A stretch of 11,053 bases of DNA from Candidatus Poseidonia sp. (GTDB lineage Archaea; Thermoplasmatota; Poseidoniia; Poseidoniales; Poseidoniaceae). Below, piece by piece: positions 1 to 7,475 of the stretch; position 1 is the stretch's first letter, and each line of letters starts with the position of its first letter. The position numbers and the translations under genes are program-made. The notes under the pieces were generated by a model. That model ran no database searches and was not told the origin of the DNA. It saw only the letters and a list, made by a program, of their open reading frames with translations. The stretch covers positions 1 to 11,053 of the forward strand of contig DUIU01000082.1 of assembly GCA_013330155.1 (NCBI GenBank), read 5' to 3'.

Positions 1-1720
1 CTTTCGTCAGGTCGGAGTCTTCCAGTTTGTCCACCAAGCGATAGGCAGGGATGTCGGGAGGCAGATGAGCCGGTCGTCGTTCCTCCAAAGCGAATCCTTG
101 AGATGAACGCAGGCTGCACGAAGGTGCGCCATGAAGGTCAGCGTGCAAGTACATGTCTTCGTTCGAGAGGTGCTTTTTCACCACGGAGTCGTTGCCTTTG
201 GCGTCTTTTCCGCCAACCAGTAGATGACCCCCTTCAATCATACCCCAGCGGTGCTGTTCAAACCACATCCGTTTGCTTCGCTTCAAACGGTTCAGCTTTC
301 CGCTTGCCTTTTGTTTGGCTTCACTCTTTCTTGCTCGTTTGAGCTTTCGCTCAGTTTCTGCCAAGGCCTCAACGGCCCCTGATGTCTTGTTCTTCTGCTT
401 ACGAGCCGATTCAAAATACCGTTGTGCATTTTGGTGAACGCTAGCGTCCATCTCCAACATGACCTGGGGGCCTTTGGCTTCGTTGTTCTCATCGGGCAGC
501 AGGACCGTGATGGTGCGGTCTGCCGGAGCGGCACTAACAATCCAAGGGATGGCCTTGATGGCTTTCCGGACCGCACTCCAGCCGTCTCGCTCAACGGCTT
601 GCTTGGTTTGGTCGAGAAGACCTTCGACGTGGGTCCAATGTTCCTGTATCAAGTGGCCAAGACGTTGCTGCTTCTCAATCTTCTCTGAAAAACCACCGAG
701 GGCTTTCTCTTGTTGCGCTTTGCGCCGCTCCAATTTTTCCACTTCCGTGGATTGCCCACGTCCTGGACCTGCCTGCTCAAACCGTTCTTCTTCTCGGCGC
801 TGCAGTGCATGCGCATCGTGTGTGCCCTTCCAAACGTCGATGGATTCGCAAAGTGAAGAATAACTCACATAAGGTGCTCCGTCATGCTGGGGCAGCAAAA
901 TCGGTGTTGCTTCAACCGCCCGCTCAGACAGCCAAAGATGCTGTTGTGGTTGTTCAAGGGTAGAGAGGTGAGCCTGCCAATCGCTTGGGTCCTCGGCAAC
1001 TGGCTTGAACAGAAGGTAGCCTTCACTGGAGGCATCCAAGGCCTTCAACAATTTTGTCAGGGCCTCAAACAACTTCTTGGCGTCGGCATCGGAGGTGGCT
1101 GAGTTGGGTTCATGGCCAGCAAGAGCACAAACGGCGTTGGCGTGGGTTGCACCGAGGTTGACTTTCCCGCCCAACGTGGAGACCAAATCTCGGTCGGATT
1201 CCTTGAGTAAAGTACCCAGCGATGCCTCATCCAAGCCGTAGGGGTCCATGGCCTCGGGGGGTGGCGTATACGGAACGCCTTTCTTGAGCGTACGACCGGC
1301 GTAGGAGGCATGGGTCAAGGGTTGGATGATGATGCCATCCTGGTCAACGAGGATGATGTTTCCATCACGAAAGACTTCGACGTAAAGCGTTCTCTCTCCG
1401 TTTTTTGTATCGAAAGAAAACGCAAGAACTCGGTCAAAACCGACCTGTTGGACGCCGGTGAGTCGAGCGTTTCGAAGGTGTTTTCGAAGCACCATGGCAA
1501 ACGGTGGAGGCGTCATGGGCATGGGGCGGTCCCGTTGGGAGGTGTAGATGCGTGCTCCTCGAACAAACACGATGTCCCGCTGGTCTACCGCCTTTGGGTT
1601 CACTCGGAGGACGATTTGTTCGTAATGGGGCATGTAGGCTTTTTTGACATAAGCACCTTTCAGGGCGTCCAATTCTCGCGCCATCACGCGCAAGTCAAAT
1701 CCGGACATTGCCTTCTTCAT
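1..1720 (-). CDS. rqcH: Rqc2/RqcH/NEMF-family ribosome quality-control protein (NFACT), 3' end missing
   Basis: 573 codons read open from ATG 1720 to the left edge with no stop, so the C-terminus lies outside the window. Proteins of this family bind the stalled large ribosomal subunit with peptidyl-tRNA and, in yeast and bacteria, recruit tRNAs to add untemplated C-terminal tails. Visible: an NFACT-N domain from about residue 5 (SGFDLRVMARELDAL, with the family Asp at 9), the DR pair at D96-R97 (GFDRVLAFSF), charged coiled-coil-like stretches around 300-370 and 430-485, and the start of the NFACT-R (DUF814) domain at about 484 (WFEQHRW, then LLVGGKDAKGNDSVVKKHL and YLHADLHGAPS at 524-533). 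Typical archaeal members have roughly 600-700 residues, so perhaps 50-130 are missing. An AGGTGA Shine-Dalgarno (1725-1730) sits four bases before the ATG; an internal ATG at codon 5 is an alternative. It is last in a leftward run after the MDR gene (51-bp gap). Family assignment is firm; the role in this organism is inferred. Confidence 0.93.
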   Translation of the reverse strand, partial: MKKAMSGFDLRVMARELDALKGAYVKKAYMPHYEQIVLRVNPKAVDQRDIVFVRGARIYTSQRDRPMPMTPPPFAMVLRKHLRNARLTGVQQVGFDRVLAFSFDTKNGERTLYVEVFRDGNIILVDQDGIIIQPLTHASYAGRTLKKGVPYTPPPEAMDPYGLDEASLGTLLKESDRDLVSTLGGKVNLGATHANAVCALAGHEPNSATSDADAKKLFEALTKLLKALDASSEGYLLFKPVAEDPSDWQAHLSTLEQPQQHLWLSERAVEATPILLPQHDGAPYVSYSSLCESIDVWKGTHDAHALQRREEERFEQAGPGRGQSTEVEKLERRKAQQEKALGGFSEKIEKQQRLGHLIQEHWTHVEGLLDQTKQAVERDGWSAVRKAIKAIPWIVSAAPADRTITVLLPDENNEAKGPQVMLEMDASVHQNAQRYFESARKQKNKTSGAVEALAETERKLKRARKSEAKQKASGKLNRLKRSKRMWFEQHRWGMIEGGHLLVGGKDAKGNDSVVKKHLSNEDMYLHADLHGAPSCSLRSSQGFALEERRPAHLPPDIPAYRLVDKLEDSDLTK

Positions 1721-1771
1721 GGGCTCACCTTTGACGATTCCAAGGGATGAGGTGTGATGAAGGTTTCATGC

Positions 1772-2806
1772 TCACTGGATGTCATGAAAGCGCAGCAAGA
1801 CCTTCCCGATGTTTTTCGCATCGTGGATGTACTGATGGGCCTCTTGGATGTTCTCAGCGTCAAAGATTCGGTCGACAATGGGCTCAAGATGACCGGATTG
1901 TATCCCTTCTACGATGCGATCCAGCTGCTCATGCATGACCGCTTCGTTGGACCATGTGCCCATGTGGACGCCAAACACGGCCCGATTTCTTGTCATCAAA
2001 CGGAGCGCATCAAATTTCGGAGTTTTTCGCAGGGCGAACAAGGCCTTCAGCAAGGAACGTTTGCCGGAAGGTGCCGCCGCTGACATCCCATAGGTGTAGA
2101 GCCGTCCACCCTCAGCGAGGCAGGAGAGGCTTCGACGGAGGTGGTCTCCTCCGATGGGGTCGAGGATGTGGTCAACCCCTGTTCCGTCGGTTTCTGATTT
2201 GATGATGGCTTCAAAGTCCTCGTTGTGCCGGTCGATGGGGCGAGCGTCGTATTGCTTGATGATGTGGTGCTTGGGTTTGGATGAGGTGGCCCAAACCTGC
2301 TTCACTCCGGCCCATTTGCAGAGTTGCAAAGCAGCGGTTCCAACCCCACCTGCCCCACCGTGAATGAGCACCTTGTCCTCGGGTCTGAGATGACCAAGGT
2401 GATGCAACATGTGGTGCGCGGTCATGTAGGTGACGGGCGTCGAGGCCGCTGCCTCCAGAGAAATCCCTTCTGGAAGCGGAATGACGCGGTCAACTGGAGC
2501 GACAACAAAGCTGGCTTGACCACCACTTCGCATGGCGGCCACGACCTTCTGTCCCACCTCAACGCCCGATACGTTCTCGCCAAGAGCGTCAACGACACCG
2601 CTGACTTCGTAGCCAGGGGTGAAGGGAAAGGGCGGGCGGGGCTGATAGAACCCCATTCGCATCAAGAGGTCAGCAAAGTTGATTCCAGCATAAGCGACCT
2701 TGATGCGAACTTCGTCTTCGCCCGGCATTGGTAATTCCATGGATTGGGTGGTGATGGCTGAAACGCCACCGGCTTTGGTGATCACCACTCGTTTTGCCGT
2801 TGTCAT
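1772..2806 (-). CDS. MDR-superfamily NAD(P)H:quinone-reductase-like oxidoreductase (VAT-1/QOR type)
   Basis: 344 residues, full length for zinc-free medium-chain reductases. The N-terminal GroES-like part is clear (GINFADLLMRMGFYQ at 41-55, FTPGYEVSG at 62-70), followed by a Rossmann domain with the nucleotide-binding GGAGGVG at 150-156 and LDPIGGD near 215-221. I see no cysteine cluster for catalytic or structural zinc, which points to the quinone oxidoreductase/VAT-1 branch rather than alcohol dehydrogenases. The expected reaction is NAD(P)H-dependent reduction of a quinone or an enone-type carbonyl in the cytosol; the substrate cannot be read from sequence. The start is taken at ATG 2806, which overlaps the upstream stop as TGATG and has a strong GGAGGA about eight bases before it (2814-2819). 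Two in-frame ATGs further upstream (2821, 2839) lie inside the preceding gene and lack such a site. It is translationally coupled to the Nudix-MBL gene. Confidence 0.9.
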   Translation of the reverse strand: MTTAKRVVITKAGGVSAITTQSMELPMPGEDEVRIKVAYAGINFADLLMRMGFYQPRPPFPFTPGYEVSGVVDALGENVSGVEVGQKVVAAMRSGGQASFVVAPVDRVIPLPEGISLEAAASTPVTYMTAHHMLHHLGHLRPEDKVLIHGGAGGVGTAALQLCKWAGVKQVWATSSKPKHHIIKQYDARPIDRHNEDFEAIIKSETDGTGVDHILDPIGGDHLRRSLSCLAEGGRLYTYGMSAAAPSGKRSLLKALFALRKTPKFDALRLMTRNRAVFGVHMGTWSNEAVMHEQLDRIVEGIQSGHLEPIVDRIFDAENIQEAHQYIHDAKNIGKVLLRFHDIQ

Positions 2807-4311
2807 CAATTCGTCCTCCATGTTCCGTTTTCTTCGCACACCGTGCCGTCGGCAGCAAGGGCCCGCAGGTGTGAGAGGGTTTGGTCAACCGCTAACCCCG
2901 GATGGGCATCCGGTGTGTCAGCGTAAGCCTCTTTGGCAATCTTCGCCAGTTGAGACGCTCCGTTTTGCACGGCCTCCAACACACGCGCATGGCGAGCTCG
3001 TCGGTGTGAAAGGTAGTGGTCGATGAGTCGGTCGGGAATGGCCACGACAGGGCCGTGACTCGGGAAGACGAGGTGGGGTTTCAGAGCTTTGAGACGCTCC
3101 AATTGAAGGAGGTATTCGTTCATGTCGCCCGTGTGAGGAGGGATGAGAATGGTTCCGATGCCGGCCAACATATCGCCGGCGACCAATCCCGCCTCACTGA
3201 ACAAACAAATGTGGCCAGGATGATGCCCGGGAGTGATGAGCACCGTCCACGTTTGTCGGCCAAGGGCGAGGGTTTCTCCGTCGGACAGCACCCGCTGGCA
3301 AGGAACGCTTTTTGCCGTGTAATCGCTTCCCCAAACGGGAACATCAAACGCTTCTCGAAGCAGGGACATATCGGCCAGATGGTCGCCGTGGCTATGGGTG
3401 AAGAGAATCGCCTTCAATTCACCTCGATGGCGCTCAACGGCGGTTGCCAGCGCCTCCATATCCTCTCGCATGCGCACGGCCGGGTCAACAACGATGAATT
3501 CCCCTTCCGGGTCGCCAACGAGGTAGCAATTGGTGTGGTCGGCAGGCGGTAGGGTGGCCGTTTTGATGGGGATGACTTCCACGCCATGGGCGAAGAGGAT
3601 GGAGCGTCGCCCAGGCAAGCGCTCGGCGATGTCTTCTGCAGCCGATTCCATGTCCCGTTCAAGCCGTTCAAGGGTTCGCTCAATCTCCATCAGCAGGGTA
3701 ACGACCGGTGGGGCGACCTTGATTTCATGGGCCATCCAACGCTCCAGGATTTCGGTGGGTTTGGCCCACATGATTTCGGTGAATTCGGTCTGCGGTTCCA
3801 AGTCAATTTCAGGAACTGTGTCCCACGCACCGAGGTGGAGGTGGAGGAAGGCGTTGTCGAATTGAACCGGGCCAAAGGGAGGTGTGATGCGATGGCTGAG
3901 GATGCGGATACGCTGCCGCTCGACGGGAAAGGCCTCGTCCAAAGCAAGAGGTAGCCACTGCTTTTTGTCCTCAACAATGGCGAGGCGATCCTGTGGTTCC
4001 AAAGCGATGGCCCCCGTCCCGTCGGCGGCGATCCCAAGTTCCTCACTCATTTCCCGCATGATGCAAGCGATGGAAGCGGCTTCGGGACCTTCTAGGGCAG
4101 GCAGTGTTTCAACGGCTGCACGGTCAACGGAAGACACGCCTCCGCCGGGAAAGGCCCAGTAGTTGGGAAATGCCCGCATGGTTTTGGCTCGAAGGCCAAG
4201 CAGGACTTCAACGCCTTCTGGGCCGTCCCGTGTGAGGGTCATGGTGGCTGTAGGACGTGGAGCGCCCCTCGCCCGGGCTGCCATGGACACGCCTTCAGGA
4301 ACCTCACTCAT
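2806..4311 (-). CDS. Nudix hydrolase fused to a LACTB2-like metallo-beta-lactamase domain
   Basis: 501 residues, two enzymes in one chain. Residues about 18-210 form a Nudix domain: AFPGGGV at 53-59 and the Nudix helix REMSEELG at 86-93, separated by a longer insert than the classical box, as in NUDT19/RP2-type members that cleave CoA or other diphosphates. Residues about 240-435 form a metallo-beta-lactamase hydrolase: THSHGDH at 305-311 (metal ligands H306, H308, D310, H311), TPGHHPGH at 360-367, GD at 379-380 and SHGP at 418-421. A C-terminal helical region (about 435-501) resembles the winged-helix cap of LACTB2-type proteins. LACTB2 relatives include endoribonucleases and thioesterase-like hydrolases, so the substrate is open. 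It is first in the leftward operon and overlaps the MDR gene by one base. The start is uncertain: ATG 4311 has no clear Shine-Dalgarno and an in-frame stop lies shortly upstream; ATG 4284 is an alternative. Confidence 0.88.
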   Translation of the reverse strand: MSEVPEGVSMAARARGAPRPTATMTLTRDGPEGVEVLLGLRAKTMRAFPNYWAFPGGGVSSVDRAAVETLPALEGPEAASIACIMREMSEELGIAADGTGAIALEPQDRLAIVEDKKQWLPLALDEAFPVERQRIRILSHRITPPFGPVQFDNAFLHLHLGAWDTVPEIDLEPQTEFTEIMWAKPTEILERWMAHEIKVAPPVVTLLMEIERTLERLERDMESAAEDIAERLPGRRSILFAHGVEVIPIKTATLPPADHTNCYLVGDPEGEFIVVDPAVRMREDMEALATAVERHRGELKAILFTHSHGDHLADMSLLREAFDVPVWGSDYTAKSVPCQRVLSDGETLALGRQTWTVLITPGHHPGHICLFSEAGLVAGDMLAGIGTILIPPHTGDMNEYLLQLERLKALKPHLVFPSHGPVVAIPDRLIDHYLSHRRARHARVLEAVQNGASQLAKIAKEAYADTPDAHPGLAVDQTLSHLRALAADGTVCEENGTWRTN

Positions 4312-4386
4312 GGACGCCGCTCGCGGGTTGCACTTTCAAAGGCTTGTGAATGCATGGCTTGTTCTGTGTTGGATGGCGTCGCCTTC

Positions 4387-4394
4387 AAATAAAG
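4387..4394 (-). promoter_or_regulatory. Possible TATA box for the Nudix-MBL/MDR/Rqc2 operon
   Basis: The minus-strand octamer CTTTATTT is the only clearly AT-rich element in the roughly 100-bp gap between the divergent small membrane protein gene and the Nudix-MBL gene. It fits the archaeal TATA pattern loosely and would place a transcript start near 4365, giving a leader of about 50 bases. It could serve either direction. Support is pattern only. Confidence 0.3.
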
Positions 4395-4413
4395 CGGACG
4401 AAGAGGGGTGAAC

Positions 4414-4608
4414 ATGACTCATGATTCAGTTGAGGAACACCTCGCTGAACTGGCCCAGTTGGTCGCGGAAGCTGAAGCCATGGGAGTCGATATCTGGCCG
4501 GAGACCAAACCCGTCCGGCCATGGGCAAAGTACGCTCTTGCTTCATTCATGATCATCATGATTCTCTCATGGGTCTCAAAAGCAATGGTTCGGTTTACGA
4601 ATCTTTGA
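4414..4608 (+). CDS. Small single-pass membrane protein, function unknown
   Basis: 64 residues. The N-terminal half is acidic and helix-forming (HDSVEEHLAELAQLVAEAEA). A WPETKPVRPW linker follows, then a hydrophobic segment at about 39-58 (KYALASFMIIMILSWVSKAM) and a short basic end, which suggests a C-terminal membrane anchor. I do not recognise a family. A G-rich Shine-Dalgarno-like stretch, GAGGGGTGA (4403-4411), lies two bases before ATG 4414. A GTG at 4408 is in frame but lies inside that stretch, so ATG is preferred. It is transcribed away from the Nudix-MBL gene and toward tRNA-Gln, whose 5' end is 53 bases beyond the stop. The ribosome site and the coherent amphipathic-plus-membrane pattern argue for a real gene, but short length keeps confidence moderate. 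Confidence 0.55.
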   Translation: MTHDSVEEHLAELAQLVAEAEAMGVDIWPETKPVRPWAKYALASFMIIMILSWVSKAMVRFTNL

Positions 4609-4661
4609 CCTTTGTCTCCTCACCGCTGAATTGAAGAAGGCAACCGAGGTGGCACGGCCAC

Positions 4662-4737
4662 AGTCCCTTAGTGTAGCGGTCCATCATGGAGGATTCTGGT
4701 TCCTCCGACCTCGGTTCAAATCCGGGAGGGACTACCA
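4662..4737 (+). tRNA. trnQ: tRNA-Gln (anticodon CUG)
   Basis: A full cloverleaf can be drawn. Acceptor stem AGTCCCT (4662-4668) pairs with AGGGACT (4727-4733). The D arm begins GTGT at 4671. The anticodon stem GAGGA (4689-4693) pairs with TCCTC (4701-4705) around loop TTCTGGT, giving anticodon CTG at 4696-4698. T stem CTCGG pairs with CCGGG (4722-4726) around TTCAAAT. The discriminator is A4734 and CCA is encoded at 4735-4737. There is no intron. The A1-U72 first pair (4662 with 4733) is the feature by which archaeal GatDE recognises tRNA-Gln, since archaea usually make Gln-tRNA by amidating Glu-tRNA. CUG decodes CAG. Confidence 0.95.
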
Positions 4738-4779
4738 CCGCTTCCTTTTCCAGCAAAGCGTTGAACGTTTCAAACACAT

Positions 4780-4830
4780 TTTTAGGGTGGCCTAAACTTT
4801 ATGTGGTGGGGACTTTTCGGGTGGCCTAAA
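4780..4830 (+). repeat. Pair of 17-bp direct repeats, putative operator of the ABC importer
   Basis: Copies lie at 4780-4796 and 4814-4830, 34 bp apart, and match at 16 of 17 bases. The shared core is GGGTGGCCTAAA, preceded by TTTT and one variable base (A or C). The first copy also contains an inverted repeat, TTTAGG-GTGG-CCTAAA (4781-4796), which looks like a dimer-binding half-site pair. The copies bracket a TATA-like octamer, and the second would cover the expected transcript start. This arrangement suggests a repressor site controlling the importer. The regulator is not identified here. Confidence 0.65.
4797..4804 (+). promoter_or_regulatory. TATA-like element of the phnDCE-type operon
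   Basis: CTTTATGT resembles the archaeal TATA box and is preceded by an A-rich stretch (CCTAAA) in the BRE position. A start about 25 bases downstream would fall near 4826, leaving a leader of about 20 bases that carries GGAGATGA (4833-4840) before the chosen ATG at 4846. It lies exactly between the two direct-repeat copies. Pattern-based call. Confidence 0.5.
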
Positions 4831-4845
4831 TCGGAGATGAATACG

Positions 4846-5895
4846 ATGATGAAAAAATGGAAAACGAACAACAAAATAGCATGCAGTACGATGGTTTTGG
4901 TGATGTTGATGGCAGGTTTGAGCGGGTGCATCGGAAGCGACGATTCCGAAGAAACCCTGCGCATCGCCTTCTCGGTGAAGGACGATTACGCTTCCTTTAA
5001 TGAAAACCCACAGAAGCTCGCCGACTATCTCAGCGACGCCACGGGATTGAACGTTGAACTCTACCCCATCACCTCAGACAGCCTTGCGCTTGAGGCCTTG
5101 CGATTCGGTAGTGCCGACATGGCCTTCCTCGATGGTGGCGCCGCATGGATGGGCTGGCAGTCCTATGGCCTTGAGGCCATGGCGGCCGACATGAAGAGCG
5201 ACGGTCGTACGTACTACAGCGCTCACGCATGGGTGCTCAACGACAGTGCTGCTGGTCAAGCGGCACTGGATGACGATGACGCCACCGACCCGTTCGCTGA
5301 GCTTGCTGGCGAGGTATCTTGCCACACCGGCTGGCTCAAATCTGCGGGTATGCTGATCCCAATGGGCTACTTCATTGGTCAGGGTTACGCAGATGTTGTG
5401 GGCGACGAGGACGACATTGAATCGCTTCGAAACACCATTTTCAGCCATTTTTCTGAAGACGCTTCCATCCCAGAATCCGGCTCGCTCTACTACGGTTACT
5501 CCGGTGCACTGCGATGCCTTTCCGAAGGCGAAGGCGCCGTTGCCTTTGCCAAGGATTCCACCGTGGATGCTTACTGTGCAGCCGATGACGAAGAGCGTGA
5601 ATCTTGGTGCCTTGATCGGGACCGCTACGTTGCCCTGCCGGCCTTCGGCCAAGCACCATCGCACCCGTTGATGTATCAGCCCGATACGGTGGATGATTCC
5701 ACGCGAGAGCTCATCGTTTCAGCCTTGTTGGCACTGAACGACACCGAAGACGGTCAATCCATCCTGGAAAACATTCTGAACACCCCTGGTTTGATCGAAA
5801 CCAACGCCGAGGACCACTTGGGCTCCTACGGTGGGCTCATTCAGCATGTTCCGGGAATTCAGGGTTACCTTGATGAGAAGTATTCGTCGGCGTGA
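4846..5895 (+). CDS. phnD: PhnD-like substrate-binding lipoprotein of a phosphonate/phosphite-class ABC importer
   Basis: 349 residues. A basic N-terminus (MMKKWKTNNK), hydrophobic core and LSGC lipobox with C28 mark a lipoprotein anchored outside the membrane. The mature part follows the PhnD fold: LRIAFSVKDDYASF, FGSADMAFLDGGAAW at 87-101, YYSAHAWV at 123-130, KSAGMLIP at 165-172, GYSGALRCLSEGEGAVAFA at 217-235 and PSHPLMYQP at 271-279. The segments that hold the ligand phosphorus in E. coli PhnD (an S-T-S-G loop and the GSHDA His) appear as KSAG and GYSGA here, so phosphonate specificity should not be assumed. Four cysteines in the mature chain (159, 224, 244, 255) could form disulfides. 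ATG 4846 is preferred because GGAGATGA lies five bases upstream; a longer frame from 4801 would start inside the promoter. First of three overlapping importer genes. Confidence 0.88.
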   Translation: MMKKWKTNNKIACSTMVLVMLMAGLSGCIGSDDSEETLRIAFSVKDDYASFNENPQKLADYLSDATGLNVELYPITSDSLALEALRFGSADMAFLDGGAAWMGWQSYGLEAMAADMKSDGRTYYSAHAWVLNDSAAGQAALDDDDATDPFAELAGEVSCHTGWLKSAGMLIPMGYFIGQGYADVVGDEDDIESLRNTIFSHFSEDASIPESGSLYYGYSGALRCLSEGEGAVAFAKDSTVDAYCAADDEERESWCLDRDRYVALPAFGQAPSHPLMYQPDTVDDSTRELIVSALLALNDTEDGQSILENILNTPGLIETNAEDHLGSYGGLIQHVPGIQGYLDEKYSSA

Positions 5896-6563
5896 GTCTG
5901 TTGGAAGAAGTTCTGGTCCACCTGCACGACGTAGCCATTGGCTACGATGTCCCCTTGATTGAGGACATCAACATCGAAGTCATCGCAGGTGACGTGATCG
6001 CTGTTCTTGGGCCCTCCGGCATTGGGAAAACGACACTCCTGAGAACCATTGCCGGCTTGGTCCGCCCCCTTGAGGGGGACGTTGAACTCGCGGTCCCCTC
6101 CCGAGGAGGATTGGGCTACATTCCGCAGCGATTGGGACTCATTGGAAACCTCACCGTTCGGGACAACGTCGAGATGGGCACGCGTGTCAGCCTCTCACGG
6201 TGGCACTTGCCGTTTTTCCCAGTCCCCGGCAAACAACGACGCATCGCCGAACGGGCGATGGAAGATTTGGATATCCTCACGCTGGCCGACCAACCGGTTC
6301 GGATTCTTTCGGGTGGTCAACAACGCCGTGTTGCTACCGCGAAAACCGTCGCTCAGCGACCTAAGTTGGTACTGGCCGATGAGTTTCTCGGCGAACTTGA
6401 TGACGACAACGTTGAGATCGTGATGGAGACCGTACGCCAGGCCATTGACGCACAGAACTCGGCCATGATCATGGTTGAACACCACGAAGAATTGGCCAAG
6501 GAGGTCGCCAATCGAATTTGGCGGATCAAGGACGGTCGTTTAATTGAGGAGTTGGTTCGGTGA
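5892..6563 (+). CDS. phnC: PhnC-like ABC transporter ATP-binding subunit
   Basis: 223 residues with the full ATPase set: Walker A GPSGIGKT at 40-47, Q-loop Gln at 79, signature LSGGQQRR at 139-146, Walker B LVLADE at 159-164 and switch His at 197. This cytosolic subunit powers the importer formed with the flanking receptor and permease genes; order and pairing with a PhnE permease support the PhnC label over a general ABC ATPase. It starts at GTG 5892, overlapping the receptor gene's stop by four bases (GTGA), which implies coupled translation. Length is slightly short relative to bacterial PhnC (about 250-260) but no motif is missing. Confidence 0.9.
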   Translation: MSLLEEVLVHLHDVAIGYDVPLIEDINIEVIAGDVIAVLGPSGIGKTTLLRTIAGLVRPLEGDVELAVPSRGGLGYIPQRLGLIGNLTVRDNVEMGTRVSLSRWHLPFFPVPGKQRRIAERAMEDLDILTLADQPVRILSGGQQRRVATAKTVAQRPKLVLADEFLGELDDDNVEIVMETVRQAIDAQNSAMIMVEHHEELAKEVANRIWRIKDGRLIEELVR

Positions 6564-7474
6564 ATCGTCGATTGAGCTTGACCGTTGTTGTGGTCCTGGG
6601 CCTGGCATTGTTGACCTTCCTCAACCTCGTCGGGGACTGGGGTCGTTTGACCGGAGGGATGTCCAATCTGGGCGTCTTCTTCCGGGAGAGCTTGTGGCCG
6701 CCTGACTGGTCGGTGCTCGAACCTCAATCCTACCCTGTTTGCGAGGCTCGCTTCGAATTCACCTGCTCTGTTGCTTGGTTGGGTATGGTTGAAACCATCA
6801 AAATCGCCTTTGTCGCTACCGTCATTGGTTTTGTGGTGGCGCTTCCACTTTCGGTGATGGCAGCCAGCAACCTCTCGCCATTTGAAATTGCAGTTCCCAC
6901 TCGAATTCTTCTGGCGGCCATGCGCTCCTTGCCTTCCATCATCTGGGCGGTATTGTTCATGATCATCTTCGACATGGGCACCCTTGCAGGTATTTGTGCG
7001 ATGTCCTTCTACACGGTTGGCTATCTCGGAAAGTTGCAGTTTGAGTCAATGGAAGGCATCAAGAATGCACCGCTGGAAGCCGCCAAAGCCATGGGTATGA
7101 CGCGAACGGAGAAGGCGTGGTTGGTGGCTATCCCCGAATCTGCCAACCAATTACTCAGCCATCTTCTGTTCATGTTTGAGTACAACGTGCGCCATGGCAC
7201 CGTCATTGGCCTGGTCGGTGCAGGAGGCATTGGATTGTACCTCAACACCTACCTCAAACTTGCTCAATACGACAAGGTCGTGGCTCTTTTGGTCGTGGTC
7301 TTCTTGGTCGTGGTGGTCATTGATTTCGTATCGATGGTCTTGCGTTCTGCTGTCACCGAAGAGGGCGACGTTGAACGCCCGTCGTGGTCATCGTTGTTTT
7401 TGCCGGCTGCCATCTCCTCCACTTTGCATCCAACACCAATGCTGAAGGATGCAAGCCTGAAAGAAAGCGAGTGA
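6560..7474 (+). CDS. phnE: PhnE-like ABC transporter permease
   Basis: 304 residues, integral membrane subunit. One N-terminal helix (about 5-23) precedes an external loop with the PhnE-typical FRESLWPPDW at 41-50 and two cysteines (61, 69) that could bond. Further helices lie at about 78-101, 115-137, 139-155, and 240-262. The ATPase-coupling EAA loop is EAAKAMGMTRTEKAWLVAIP at 173-192, and VGAGGIG follows at 219-225. It starts at GTG 6560, again with a GTGA overlap with the ATPase gene. The chain runs some 35-40 residues past the last helix, longer than bacterial PhnE, with no recognisable motif there. It ends one base from the convergent small gene. No C-P lyase or phosphonatase genes occur in the window. 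Confidence 0.9.
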   Translation: MNRRLSLTVVVVLGLALLTFLNLVGDWGRLTGGMSNLGVFFRESLWPPDWSVLEPQSYPVCEARFEFTCSVAWLGMVETIKIAFVATVIGFVVALPLSVMAASNLSPFEIAVPTRILLAAMRSLPSIIWAVLFMIIFDMGTLAGICAMSFYTVGYLGKLQFESMEGIKNAPLEAAKAMGMTRTEKAWLVAIPESANQLLSHLLFMFEYNVRHGTVIGLVGAGGIGLYLNTYLKLAQYDKVVALLVVVFLVVVVIDFVSMVLRSAVTEEGDVERPSWSSLFLPAAISSTLHPTPMLKDASLKESE

Positions 7475-7475
7475 T

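Noticed and set aside
1..1720. Several plus- and minus-strand frames of 60-146 codons across the left end
   Set aside because: They are shadows of the Rqc2-family gene, whose minus-strand frame is open for 573 codons with clear family motifs throughout.
4595..4777. Minus-strand 60-residue frame reading VVPPGFEPRSEEP
   Set aside because: This is the antisense translation of the tRNA-Gln gene, a common spurious protein.
4662..4830. tRNA gene as an integration site with the nearby direct repeat as att sites
   Set aside because: The repeat does not copy the tRNA 3' end and no integrase or foreign-looking gene is present.
4801..4845. Earlier start (ATG 4801) for the PhnD-like receptor
   Set aside because: It would put translation within the TATA-like element and second repeat copy; ATG 4846 has a Shine-Dalgarno and gives a proper lipoprotein signal.
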